The translations under genes and the position numbers were made by a program. The notes under the pieces are model-generated. The model saw nothing but the letters and a program-made list of their open reading frames with translations, was not told the origin of the DNA and did not search any database. Below, one piece after another: positions 14,301 through 24,985 of a stretch of DNA of 60,000 bases. The DNA is from Glandiceps talaboti (lineage: Eukaryota > Hemichordata > Enteropneusta > Spengelidae). Location of the stretch: NCBI RefSeq assembly GCF_964340395.1, contig NC_135550.1:32986176-33046175 (forward strand), written 5' to 3'. The stretch's first letter is position 1; every line of letters starts with the position of its first letter.

Positions 14301-17300
14301 CTACTATTAAGCATACATACAAACAATACAAGAAACAAGACACTTTGTGGTAAGCGGGGTGGGTTAGAATTTGATTATTGGTTATGTAGAGGAGAGGTGC
14401 AGTGGAAGCTATAATTTGCTATAAAACATTCCTACAACTCATACAAACAATATGAGAGACATTTTGTGGGCAGAGAGACTGGAAAACTGGAAAAACCATG
14501 GTTTGCCTTGCAACATATGTGATATACTAGTACTTGCCACTTAAACAACCTATATGGGCAAGCAGATTTTTTTAGCTGTTTGAAGTGAGGAAAGGAAATA
14601 AAGGAAACCTTGAAAAATGTGAGGTAATTAAATAAGGCCTTCTCTTTCTTACCACACTATATGGAGGGCCTTCTCTGTCTTTTTTAAAAATAATCCTGCA
14701 TAAAAGTTGTTTACAAGGGAAGCATAATATAATGCACTTTTACTTTGCTGACAAAGGTATACTCAATTCAGGGACCAAGTCAGATTAATTTTGGTAGGGG
14801 ACACCAGAACAATACCATAGAAATATTAACAAGCTGTGGACAGGTTCATTCATGGGTTTAAAGTGTTAGCAGACATTTTATTACATGGATTAACTGTATG
14901 TGGACACTTTGTTTGCATAAAAAGTATCCCGCTAACTGAAAAAGTGTCCATTATAAAATTGAAATTGACAGCACGGTTGAAACAATGGGGATGAGTGGGA
15001 GAGGAGTATAACTTATCACATCCTATAGCAAGAGGTTTTCACTGCACTGGAACAACAATATTGAGTACACACACACTATGCTGTCATACATAACTCAAAG
15101 AATCATGACACAACTTTTGTAGTGTTAAGACGAGGGGAGAGAAGTGAAAAGGATGGGGGGGAGGGCACGGCAAACACAAAGATAAATATTAGTCTGATTT
15201 TCTTCAAGAGGTAATTTCTTCAGTATCATGTATACTAAGGATTAGATGCATTATTTTCCCTTTTAATATAAACATTACAGTTTGATCGTAGTTTCTCTCT
15301 TTAATAGTGATACATTTGAAATTCTGCCAATAAAAGAAGCAAATAAGCGTGTTGTCAAAAGAGAGTTTGAAAATGTGCCAGGTATGAAATACCACATCTC
15401 CTCAATTTCTCATACCTTCATTTTCAGTGTGTAACCTTGGATCAAACTCAAGTATTGTGGGTTAGAGGTTAACACTTTTTCTTTAAAACCATAATTTACT
15501 GTCAGAATGCTTTCAACATACATAGGAATGTTTTCTGTTGTTACCACTTGAAAGAGTGCTGATAAGAGAAATACAAACAAGGCAATAACTTGAGGAAGGT
15601 GATAGTACTTTCAAGACAAAGCCCTCTTTCTCAGATTTGAAGTATTTAGTAAGTCCCACTGAAAGGGTGAGTGGGAGTATTCTGATAATTGTTTAAGTAC
15701 CCATTTACTGGTACATAATATTTATTTTGGCCTAACTTCTGTGACACTAAAATTCAAAGACCTCAAACTTGGGTTATCAATTCAAAGAATAAAATCATAC
15801 CAATCATTGAAATATAATTGTTGTGAGTAGCACATGATGCATCACAACTATTGTTTAGCAAATTATCATCCATGATCTGTGATTGGTCAACTGATTAGAA
15901 AACAGATTACTGTTTGCAAAGCTTAACTAGACAAAGGATTCACCATTCAAAAAGTCAAATCTACTGTAATATCATGACAATTGAAATCACAGGTTGAATC
16001 ATATATTTAAGAATACATGAATGCAGGAGCATCTTTACAAGACCTGAATTATGGTTATAGAGGAAAGTTCACTTTGCTACTACATTGTGACCTTGGCACA
16101 ATTAATTATTCTTCAATACCTAGTAATGAAAGCTTTATGGCAAACAGTCTTTTGCTCTAAGCTACTGTAAATGGGATGACATTTCTGGCCACATTCTGAA
16201 ATTACATGAGATATTTGACTGAAAGTTTTGGAGTTTTTGAATTTGTGAGGGAGTGGGGAAGGGGAAGGGGAAGGGGATGGCAAAAAATGGAATTGATTAG
16301 ATGGGATATGAAAAATGGAGGAGACGAGAGGAGAGGAGAGGAGAGGAGACGAGAGGAGAGGAGAGGAGAGGAGAGGAGAGGAGGAGAGAGAAGAGGAGAG
16401 GAGAGGAGACAAGACGAGACGAGAGGAGATGATAGGAGTCAGAAAGGGACGAGGATAATGAGAATGGCTGAACTGAATAGTGATAAACATATACATAAGG
16501 AAAAGGAGAGAGGGGAAGGTGAATGAAGAAAGGAAAGCACAACAAGAAAGAAGGCAAGATATTATATAATAAAAAGGTGCAAAACAAAAGATGTCTCCCT
16601 TTTCAAGTTTATTACCATCATTTTACACATAATTGGAATTTAGTACTATAATAGCACTTTTCTCTGACTTCTGTATGCCAAAGTCACCAGAACAGTTAAA
16701 GGATGTTGTTGTTTTTTCTAGAACATTAAAGTTCACTTTGAACCTCTATTTACATTTAACTCCTTCATTGCTATTATATTAAGGCAACAGTTAAAACTGT
16801 GAAGTTTTCCCACTTGCCATGAGTATACATTCAATCTCATTAAAATTCACAAACTCTCAATTTGCTTTATTTATTGTATTTTATATCTAATGATTATTAT
16901 TATATTTTTCATTGTTTACAACATGTGATTACATAGATTAGGAAAGGTTGTCATCAAGACGCATGGAAAAAACAACACATAGGGGGTTTTTTTCTGTTAA
17001 AGATCTCATTGTTACTGGCAAACATAACAACATGCCTCCCCTTCTATCAATCATATATTTATTCTCTGCTAAAACTCAATCTTTATGACTTGGGTTCCAG
17101 GAAACAACACAAAACTAGTATACAAAAACAATGACTTGATGAATGTTTATGAGTGTAAATATTCTAAAAATGTACCATTTGCAATCATTACTGAACTACT
17201 GCCTTGAAACTAACTGCCAAATTGTCTCTTGTGGGATTTAAATGTGACATAATGGCCACAAAAGTGAAATGTAGCACAAGAAATGAATTTCTCAGGGCAA

Positions 17301-20300
17301 CTAAAGGCCATTTACAGGCTGTTACAATTGTAATTTGTAGCAATAGGGTGATTTGTATTAGAGGACAGTGCATATAGTATTCACTAGTTTGCTAGGGAGA
17401 AAGTATAGCACTGATTTTGTGATGAATGTCTCATTGCCCAAGGCAACCTGTACAGTATACATACAGATGATAATTTATACATAAATCTCCTATTGACTGC
17501 CTTTAACAGTATATTTCACTCTCTCCTCAATGACTTGGTCACGTACTACACACAAGGGGCAAAGGAATAAGATAAAATATTGTATGGTCAATACTTTTTA
17601 CTATACATTCATTGTTATGCTATAGAATGAAAGAATAAATCTTGGAATTTCACAGCACCTTTCAGTAGGACAGATCAAAACTCTGATTTACAGTTTCCTA
17701 TGCAATTTTAAAAATGTTTTCCCAGCATGATAGTTTATTAAGTAGTTTTCCAATATATCCTTCTGTGGATTAGTCTGAACATGAAGCCTATGATAATGTA
17801 TATTGGTCTGCCTGTTTGACTGATTGTTATCATGTCTTCTTGTGACAATACTTGTATTAACTAGAAACATACTAGTAGAAACAAATTATTGTCTTTAAAC
17901 GTTAAGATGTATGTCTTGAAAGGAATAGAAAATATCAACTAACTCCTCCTTTCCTCGGGGCAGAAACTGATCTATTATAAATGTTAGTCACTGAGGTAAT
18001 AACATTATCAAATTATATATATATATCATGATTTAATAACATGTCAATTCTGTGAGTCACTGAGGTGATAACGACATTATCAAATCATGTATATCATCAT
18101 AATTAATTAACATATCAATTCCGGATAACTGGTTATCTAAATCACAACAGATCTATTATTGATCTGTCAGATAATACGCACATAATTAATATGTACAATT
18201 GTCAAGAAACCATAAGTTCTTTTGTACTGAGTCTCTATGTTAGTATTAGCTATGAAGGGTTAATATAAATGACAACCACTGAACAGCAGACTGGGTTTAT
18301 CATTGAAAAAAGTGAAAAAAGTGGTGAAAAAAATTGTTCCAAAGAAAACAGTAGTTTTACAATAAAATGACATGACATATAAGAGTGACATAATCAATAT
18401 ATCTTTACAATGCCCCAATCAAAATAAATTATTTGTTTTCTACATTTTGTCACTTTAATCCAAAGATACAAGATTATCACAAGATATAATGTAAAGTGTA
18501 GTCATGATAGTCAAATGGTTTGAGAATCTGCAAATTGCAGGTTCGAGCCGCTCCATCAGTTTTTGTTTCTGAATGGCTAAAGTCACTTGGGCAAGACTTG
18601 AACCATGATTGTGCCCCAGTCACCCCAGCTGTATAATTAGGTACCTGGTAGGATATAGGTTGCAATGTGAATGCTTTAATCCTATACACTTATAAAGGCT
18701 ACAATGGATTGTATGCTCCCCCAGGGAGTTGAGGAAGTATAAAGGGCCACTGTGCTGCTCCATGCCAGGGGTAATAATTGTAAAACACTTTGAGCACAGG
18801 GTGGAAAAGTGATATACTAAATATTACTAACATAAGTGACATTATTAAGGCATATTTATATGTATTTATGATCAAATTATGTAATTATAGCTAATTATGC
18901 ACATAATGATACATCAATCTGTTGGCATACTGGGTATCATACTTCTGTCTAGCATAGACAACTTACTGAATATATATTAGTTCAATAAAGTCTTATTTCA
19001 TAATATCTCTAGCTAGGTAAAATTTGATAATGCATTGAGACATAGTAACAAGGATATATCTGTCCACTACAGTATGACAGTTTTGTGCCATGTTTGATTA
19101 AAATCATCTGCTGTCTATGTCAGTAATTAGAATAGACAATGTCACATGGATGAACAGATGGGTAGACATTCTCCAAGTGAGTGCTATGGTTGCATGGGCC
19201 TAAAGAAAGTATGTATAAAGAAAGAGTTTGTCATTTTCATGCTCTCTTTAGAATTTTTTTAACATCAATTTAAATAAGTTTTCAATATCTTGCAACTGAA
19301 TGAACTATGAATATATCATGTATAGTACAAAATCCAATGTTAGTTCACCAGATTCAGACAGTGAAGAAGAATAAGAACGAGTGTATGGAGAGAAGGGTCT
19401 TTAAATTTAAGTCACAACTTTGTGTGGACATGGGCAACACTCAGTGAATCGTGAAAGAATTGCCAACTCGTCATATATTGCATGCTATGGGACTTTATAA
19501 CCTCCCAAAGAATAAGAAACACAATTTAATCAATAAGAGACACAGAGAAGGGAGCTCTGTCACTACACATTGTACTCCTACAGTTTTGTAATGAACTACA
19601 ACATGTAGTTAGTACACTCAAGCATGTCTCACACCTTAACACACAAAGCAGATTACATAAACATTGCAAGTAAATTTATGAAATTTTCAATCTAAAAGTC
19701 AGAATCCATAAAGTAGATATACGGTCAGTGACAAAACTGATTTGGAGATTTATGGTATACAGGGCCAGTCACTTTAGAATGGCTGGGACACACAGGGCTC
19801 TTTAGTCACTGTGGGTCATTTTGAAAAGCGTTACAACAATATTTGAAATAATAGGTAGGGGTCAATTTGGAAAACACATCTACAGGTGATTTTTAGCATG
19901 GGAAAACAGCAAAATTAGAAAATCTCTTTTCCACTACACTGACTATTACAGATGATGAAAATTGTACAACTTAGTATTATTGTATAAATACGAAAAATAA
20001 AGTATTTTATATTGTGGTACTATAATGTTCTATGGATTTTAGATTTATGGATCTTAGATTTCTTAATTCATTATTTGCTGCAAGAACAGAGTATACATCA
20101 AGTAAGCACAGCAGTTTTTAACTGTACAGTGTACACATTCATATATAAATATGGATGTACAGCACAAATTCAAAATTATTTGATAAAATGGTGAATTTGA
20201 AACAACACGTTAAAGTTAACATTCGTGCGTATGGAAGGTTGTAATAATGTATACCATTCTGGTATGGTAGAGTCACTTTGGAAAATGTGGTCTTTACTAT

Positions 20301-22115
20301 AGAATAGAGCAGATAGGGTGGGGTGTCATTTTGAAAGGAGAAAAAATGTGTTCACTTTCAAGACACTGACATCTCCATCAGCAAAGCAATTCAAAGTGTC
20401 CAGCCCTGATTAATTTTGTCTACAAGCCATGAGAATACATATCATTTTGAAGACACAACATTGAATTTAAATATATTTGAAAACACACACTCAGAAGCTG
20501 TAGAAGTCCTCAAAGCAAACATATCTCTGGAGATAATGTGTACTATGTAAATATTCTATCATGATAAAAATGACAGCTTTTTAACCATTTTTCAGCATGT
20601 CATTAAATTGAATGGTGTGCAACTATAAACATTGTTCACAGTTTGAAATACAGTGGCTGAAACATTTATAGAAAAGATGCACATATAGAGATGCAAACAG
20701 AGACAAACTGAAACTCACGACGCTATCTTATGAAGTATAAATATTAAACTACGTAAAACATAAATCTGTGTAAAGTTAAAGTTTACAAAGTAACGCCATT
20801 CCACCTACTGAGTGATTACATATCAAGAAATAGGATTCAGGTATTATTGCAGAGAAATGCCAATCTAGAGTTGTGTTAGAGAGTAGAGAAGTCTGGTAAA
20901 ACATGCATAGATTTTTATACCCTATGAGTTGTGTTAGAGAGTAGGGATGTCTGGTAAAACGTGCATAGATTTTTATACCCTATGGCCTAATTTTGATGCA
21001 GAGAATCTGGGTAAAAAAGACTGGGTATTAACTGAGGATAATTTTCATATATATGGCCGTAAATAAAAACACTGAAAAGTAATATGTAAATCCAACATCC
21101 CACATACCAATAGTTAGACTATGTGTACATAAAAAATTTCATGTGTAGTATTATTCAACATAATAGTTGATATGACATGGGTAACAAAGTAGCAGGCAAA
21201 CACTTAACAACACATCAAATATTTATGGCTTATTTCAGTCCATGATTATTCTTGATGTGACATCTTACAGGTATTTACATGTAGACTTCAATTATTGAGA
21301 TGACAATCCATAAAATGCTGACCATACCATTTAGTCATAGACTTGTAAATCATGCTGAGTTAAAACATGTTTATCATTTTGGCCGTGGCGAAAACACTGA
21401 ACAATGGATGGTATTTTACTCATAAATTGGGTCAATAAAACTTGAGGATTTCCTCATGCAGGACGTGGAAATCCATTTGACACATTAAAGTGTGATTGCT
21501 CAATAACATTGGAAAAGAAATCTACTGACAAAGGACTGACACAAGCTGAAAACTTAGCTTCCTTGAAGAAGGCTTTTGAAATGACATGGGAGTCAATTTA
21601 GAAGATATTGGGTAATTTGAATTTTCATTACTGGGAAGAAATTCTACAATACCATGTGTATGAATTCCAAATAAAAATTTGATGAATTTATTGTAGTGAA
21701 CATTTATTATTTTCAATAGGTAAATCCTGAAATTAAAAACTAAAAATCAAATAACTAAAAGTATATTATTCAACATGTTCACCAGTTTCAACACCATGTA
21801 ACATTATCCTTTGGTCTATTAAAATGAAAGACAAGTTACATGAAAAGTAAAGTTATGAGCCCTCTCTTATATCACCATGAAGCATGGTGAAACCAGAAAC
21901 CAAGAAGTACTCACATTGACATGGTTGGAACTACAGTAAGCCATACATTGTGCATTACACAATGCATTCACAGTAGCAGGACTTAGCTGTATATCATCCT
22001 CTTCTTCCACTTCTCCATCCACCACATTTGTTGGGTCTTCACCATCTTCCATGGCGACTGACGTGAAGCATAAAATAACACAGACTAGGAGTAAATACGA
22101 GGCTCTTGAAGCCAT
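2238..22115 (-). CDS. Anosmin-1-like secreted FN3 protein, six-exon gene (whole CDS span)
   Basis: Coding exons, in transcription order: 22115-21915, 9052-8999, 7179-7131, 4625-4450, 3255-3138 and 2341-2238. All introns are GT-AG and the phases chain (0, 0, 1, 0, 1) into one 233-residue frame ending in TAG. Residues 1-21 are a signal peptide. Residues 22-45 are acidic. Residues 53-94 hold about eight cysteines with CxxxC spacing, like the Cys-rich N-terminus of anosmin-1. Residues 103-199 form one fibronectin type III domain with the core Trp in LSW and the end motif FQVAAVSPNGTRGFSSLS, close to the first FN3 domain of anosmin-1, an extracellular-matrix and heparan-sulfate-binding protein of neuronal guidance. 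NxS/T sites: N67, N93, PNGT and NIT. Unlike anosmin-1 there is no WAP domain and there are no further FN3 domains, so this is a short relative or a partial model. The first intron is 12.9 kb. The exon chain is solid; the family assignment is by resemblance and less certain. Confidence 0.62.
2671..3108. repeat. 67-bp minisatellite, about 7 copies, in the last intron of the anosmin-like gene
   Basis: Units start with AAAGGYAGAAATAAGTCTGA at 2671, 2738, 2805, 2873, 2941, 3009 and 3076. The array ends 30 bases from the exon 5 boundary. A single related copy lies at 29421-29485. Confidence 0.95.
3138..3255 (-). CDS. Anosmin-like gene, exon 5 (C-terminal half of FN3 domain)
   Basis: 118 bases with acceptor TTCCTTGCAG and donor GTATTC, phase 0 in and phase 1 out. 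It encodes residues 161-199 ending in the FN3 strands SYQFQVAAVSPNGTRGFSSL, the best match to anosmin-1 in the gene. The donor lies only about 30 bases from a 67-bp minisatellite in the next intron. Confidence 0.8.
4450..4625 (-). CDS. Anosmin-like gene, exon 4 (N-terminal half of FN3 domain)
   Basis: 176 bases with acceptor CACACAG and donor GTAGGG. It encodes residues 102-160. The FN3 signature Trp lies in RVILSWHHH, and PVYYVIHTLKKK occupies the position of the PVIYVVQRR strand of the anosmin-1 FN3 domain. The split of an FN3 domain over two exons is common. Confidence 0.75.
5346..5640. repeat. Two-copy local duplication of about 150 bp
   Basis: TACAGTGATTTCTATG and GCATATTTGGTCAAAA each occur twice in the same order with diverged spacing. 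Intronic. Confidence 0.5.
5894..6026. repeat. 33-bp tandem repeat, 4 copies
   Basis: Four identical units containing GAAGGGCAGAGGACTGACTT. The unit length is a multiple of three, so both strands appear open. Confidence 0.95.
6520..6610 (+). repeat. tRNA-like SINE head or tRNA pseudogene
   Basis: An A-box-like TAGTGAAGTGATTATAGAGC at 6527-6546 and a B-box-like GTTTCGAGACCC near 6585-6596 are about 55 bases apart, as in RNA polymerase III promoters. The segment does not fold into a complete tRNA by eye, so a SINE fragment is more likely than a functional tRNA. Confidence 0.4.
6690..6910 (+). repeat. Dispersed repeat family 2, copy 1
   Basis: It shares long blocks with 14780-15010, including CATGGATTAAC, GTATCCCG/GTGTCCCG-TAACTGAAAA and GTTGAAACAATGGGGA. 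The two copies are in the same orientation and about 80 percent alike by eye. Confidence 0.7.
7131..7179 (-). CDS. Anosmin-like gene, exon 3 (Cys-rich, 16 codons plus 1 base)
   Basis: A 49-base exon with acceptor TTTGTAG and donor GTAAAG. It enters in phase 0 and leaves in phase 1, exactly matching exon 4. It encodes residues 86-101 with two cysteines in the pattern SCAKNCT. Confidence 0.55.
7625..7701. repeat. (TATCTG)n hexanucleotide repeat
   Basis: About 13 near-perfect copies, intronic. Confidence 0.95.
7950..8940 (+). repeat. Dispersed repeat family 1, longest copy
   Basis: The element is built from internal sub-repeats with recurrent phrases such as CAAATTTCA-CCAATC, TTTGACCAAAA and TAATTTGCATATCACTGATG. 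Its 3' end holds an ACAGACAGAGACAGA microsatellite at 8823-8842 followed by ACACTTTGCCATGTCTATAG. Related copies lie at 25590-25985 and 31280-32110. No transposase is visible, so it is non-autonomous or decayed. The apparent ORFs in it are not genes. Confidence 0.75.
8999..9052 (-). CDS. Anosmin-like gene, exon 2 (Cys-rich, 18 codons)
   Basis: A micro-exon of 54 bases between the acceptor TTTTCTAG and the donor GTAAGT, phase 0 at both ends. It encodes residues 68-85 with CDCW and a terminal Cys. It completes an N-glycosylation sequon with the last Asn of exon 1 (N-V-T). Confidence 0.55.
10778..11035. repeat. 54-56-bp minisatellite, about 4.5 copies
   Basis: Units start with TGTATGACAGTGTACCTCTG at 10778, 10832, 10888 and 10944, and each carries CATTGTGACATCACAG. 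The last unit is degraded. Confidence 0.9.
11109..11366 (-). other. Unassigned 85-codon ORF inside intron 1 of the anosmin-like gene
   Basis: ATG-initiated, with a hydrophobic N-terminus (MRVLLIILPMCLFQVNLLVS) that looks like a signal peptide. The rest matches no family I know. In A+T-rich intron sequence an ORF of this length can occur by chance, and no splice sites or neighbouring exons support it. Confidence 0.1.
11620..11940. repeat. Two-copy tandem duplication of about 165 bp
   Basis: ACCAATAGCAYGTGACAA, CAGCAATATGA, ACATTGTCAACCTG and ACTCTCTG-AAACTGAAGC recur in order in 11620-11770 and 11788-11937. The second copy has a CA expansion. Confidence 0.8.
12211..12616. repeat. 38-bp minisatellite, about 11 copies
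   Basis: Units contain TAATACCAAGTCAGTTATTC followed by ATTTCAGTACATACTAGG. Two units are shortened by loss of the TACATACTA part. Confidence 0.95.
13461..14140 (+). repeat. 30-bp G-rich minisatellite, about 22 copies
   Basis: The unit core is GGGTGGGAGGGATAGGGTAG followed by GGGTGGGGAT. Every unit has four or more runs of three to four guanines on the plus strand, so each can form a G-quadruplex. Variants with TAGTGGTGGGAATGGG recur in longer blocks. The unit length is a multiple of three, so long spurious ORFs appear on both strands. Confidence 0.97.
14780..15010 (+). repeat. Dispersed repeat family 2, copy 2
   Basis: Homologous to 6690-6910 over its whole length, ending at the same GAGGAGTATAACTT. 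No coding capacity. Confidence 0.7.
16250..16430. repeat. Purine-rich GGGAA / GGAGA low-complexity tract
   Basis: About 180 bases of almost pure purine on the plus strand, including (GAGAG) and GAGACGAGA units. Polypurine tracts of this kind can form triplex DNA. Confidence 0.9.
17985..18122. repeat. Two-copy tandem duplication of about 68 bp
   Basis: GTCACTGAGGTRATAAC followed by ACATTATCAAAT and a TATA-rich stretch occurs twice. Confidence 0.6.
18485..18832 (+). repeat. tRNA-derived SINE
   Basis: A 5' head with an A-box-like segment (18508-18530) and a clear B box GGTTCGAGCC (18540-18549) is followed by a tRNA-unrelated body and a 3' end with AAAACACTTTGAGCAC and a TATACTAAATATTACTAA tail. 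The 350-bp layout is that of a tRNA-derived SINE with a conserved 3' domain shared with a LINE. It is not an active tRNA gene. Confidence 0.65.
20868..20983. repeat. Perfectly phased 58-bp duplication, 2 copies
   Basis: The unit begins GAGTTGTGTTAGAGAGTAG and ends TTTTTATACCCTAT. The copies differ at only a few positions. A weakly similar CTGGTAAAATGTGCATA occurs at about 45331. Confidence 0.9.
21915..22115 (-). CDS. Anosmin-like gene, coding exon 1 (signal peptide, acidic linker, first Cys pairs)
   Basis: The ATG at 22115-22113 sits in a good context (A at -3, G at +4). It opens a hydrophobic leader (MASRASYLLLVCVILCF) followed by an acidic stretch (DGEVEEEDD) and the motif CNAQCMAYC. The frame is open upstream to 22142 but has no earlier ATG. 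The donor after codon 67 is GTGAGT, phase 0. Confidence 0.75.
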
Positions 22116-23673
22116 AGTGGAAACACCAGTCAGTGATTTCAAGCCTCTATCAGCAATTTCAAGTTCATTAATTAATACGATACATAATTGTCCTCTTGCA
22201 CTGATTAGTGAATCATAGAGGAAACTGCATTAACTGGTGTGTCTGGTTGATTGTTCCTTCTCCAAATCCACTATTGTATTCTATGCATTGAGCTTTCTAC
22301 ATAAGGTATGTCTAGGATTATAGTAGTGACGAAGGCATGTCAGCATGTACTCACCTCAATGGACTTATTACACATGCTATATAAAGCAGGCTTCATAAAT
22401 ATTTCAATCATGTGGGTGGAGTTAGCCTCATTTCTCATTGGTTGAAAGTTAATTGAATTGACAGGATTCCCAGCATTATGTGATGTCATTTTATGATTCC
22501 GAGATCAATCATCTCATTAATGGTTTTCTATCAGTGAAATTTGATCCTATATCGAACTGCACCTCATGAATGTTCTCTTCTTCTGTTATCTTCAAATCTA
22601 TGACATCGACAAAGAAGAATTAAAATCAACGACTGTCACATGTCTGCATAATTCATGTAATTCACAATACAATATATTATCAAATGTTTTACAGTATAGT
22701 AAGTGAAAGGTTTGTCTTTACTATGCCTTTACTTGCATATGATAAAGTTAATATTTCAAAACTAAGAAAAAAAAGGGGATGCCAAAAATGTTATTTTGAG
22801 AATTACTGTTAAAATGACCAATCATAACAAATGCAGACACCTATGTGAGTAATTTATGGCACACTGTTATGGCGATAAAGCAAACACACAACATGCTCTT
22901 AACACGCTGAGGCTACACTACAACTCATGTAATGGCAGATCTAATAGTATAAATCAATTTGGCGTCTGTGTACTTTGGCAGCCATACATATACCTTTTCA
23001 GTATACTACTATTAGTAAGTAGGTGTAATGTGTAATACACCTACAACAACAGAATTGAAAACAACGCTTCACAAAACACTTGCAAATCAAAAATTGGAAA
23101 TGCAACAACAAAATTGAAAATCTTGAGTACATCAAGCAGAACAAACTGATTTTATTAAGAACATATAAATCTTGGGGCATTAAAATTATGCTTTGTTCAG
23201 TATGTTCATGTTATGCATGGAAATTCATGAACGATTGTACGAGTAGCTACTTTCACTGTATGACGCAGGTCTTACTTCCACCATAAAACATAATTTAATG
23301 CCACTTTCAGACCTACTGTAGTACACTTCCATAATTCATTCTACATTTCAGATGGTTGTCACAAAGCAATTCTTTAATGAGTATTTTTTTTGCATGCAAT
23401 ACTATAAGAATACTGACAGGGCAAGCAAAATAAATGATAGGGTACATTGAATTGGGTAAAAATTCTCCAAATCTATGCTAGTACAGCATGGATATGTAAC
23501 ATACCAACTCTATTATAGGAAATACAGAGAGTAGCACACACTGCATACATAAAACCAAGTTATATGGTACAGTTTGATGCAAAGTTCTGAATGCAGTTTT
23601 CTGTATTTTGTGTAATGATGATTCTAAAATATGTTAGTTTATCTCTTCCAGTGTATTTCTTCCTGTCTTAAAG

Positions 23674-24079
23674 GACTCTGTTTGAAAACTGGGTCATTGC
23701 ATTAGTTAGTGTCATGTTTTGTATTTTTTATCACAATTTATACTGTATTGTATCGTATTGTTTTACAACTTTATGTATGTTTTGCCTTTGTTCCTTTTTG
23801 ACTCTGTTTGAAAACTGGGTCATTGCATTAGTTAGTGTCATGTTTTGTATTTTTTATCACAATTTATACTGTATTGTATCGTATTGTTTTACAACTTTAT
23901 GTATGTTTTGCCTTTGTTCCTTTTTTACTCTGTTTGAAAACTGGGTCATTGCATTAGTTAGTGTCATGTTTTGTATTTTTTATCACAATTTATATTGTAT
24001 TGTATTGTATTGTATTGCATTGTATTGTATTGTATTGTTTTACAACTTTATGTATGTTTTGCCTTTGTTCCTTTTTTGA
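23674..24079. repeat. 126-bp tandem repeat, 3 copies
   Basis: Units start with ACTCTGTTTGAAAACTGGGT at about 23675, 23801 and 23927. The third copy has an expanded TGTAT microsatellite. The 121-codon ORF here is a product of the 126-base period. Confidence 0.95.
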
Positions 24080-24139
24080 TGTTTAACAACACCAAGACAC
24101 ATTCCTACTCAGCTTTACAGTGGTTAATAAAGTATTGTA

Positions 24140-24229
24140 ATCTAATCTAATCTAATCTAATCTAATCTAATCTAATCTAATCTAATCTAATCTAATCTAA
24201 GCTAAGCTAATCTAACCTAATCTAATCTT
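24140..24229. repeat. (TCTAA)n pentanucleotide repeat
   Basis: About 17 copies with a few variants (GCTAA, CCTAA) near the 3' end. Confidence 0.95.
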
Positions 24230-24985
24230 CATCAAATCATTCTGTTGTTATGGACTAACTTTTTCTATAGCTCTGCCAAACAACTGATTTTCACACCTAG
24301 ATTTGAAGCCTGATCCAAAGAAAGTCTTTAATTTATCACATCATTACGAGCTTAATACCTTCATTTTTATTGTATGAATACAATCAAAACTGAAGTTTTA
24401 CGTAGTTTGAATTATATTTCAATTCATTACACCTGTTTACCACAAAGATGGTGATAATTTGTGACATAATAACAAATGTGAGTTGGAAATACTCAGAGCT
24501 CCTAAAAACACACAGACCAGTCAGAGACAAATAGGTTGTCGTACTGAAGACAACTAGAAACTCATCTTTCAAGAGCTGGCAATTCCCCATGGTTTGTTAT
24601 TTGACAAACTCATTATCCCTCAGTCTGATTATTCCTGGTCCCATCACATTGATCAATATATTTTCATGCATTTTTTGTTGTTGGCTACAAATTGTGACCT
24701 TGTTTTTTAAAATGTTTTTCAGTCTTATTCTATCCGTCTAGCTTTACATCTAGACAGAGTGACAAACCTTATTAGAGTACAGAGCACTTCAGACTAAGCC
24801 TCACAAGCAAAGTCCACACAAGGCATCATATGGACAATAAATTATTTTTTTAATGTCTTTATCATATACCTATTTTTCAATATAGGCCATTAACTAGGTG
24901 GTTTGGGTCATGTCACAAAGGACACTGGGACAAACTATCTCATTCCATTTCTAGCTTATACAAGAACTTCTAGTTACTGCTTAGG

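Larger units (their letters stand above)
9053..21914. other. Intron 1 of the anosmin-like gene
   Basis: 12.9 kb with no exon that I can support. Besides the repeats listed at 10.8, 11.6, 12.2, 13.5, 14.8, 16.3, 18.0, 18.5 and 20.9 kb, the remaining sequence is plain A+T-rich DNA in which I see nothing. Confidence 0.5.

Noticed and set aside
16206-16526. Arg/Glu-rich ORF
   Set aside because: Translation of a GAGAGG low-complexity tract.
21867-22142. Longer start for the anosmin-like protein at 22142
   Set aside because: That position is TTG, not ATG. The first ATG, in good context and followed by a signal peptide, is at 22115.
23714-24079. Cys/Phe-rich 121-codon ORF
   Set aside because: Product of a 126-bp tandem repeat (multiple of three) in A+T-rich DNA.
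24140-24229. Telomere-like repeat
   Set aside because: The unit is TCTAA (TTAGA on the other strand), not the TTAGGG type, and it is a short internal tract.
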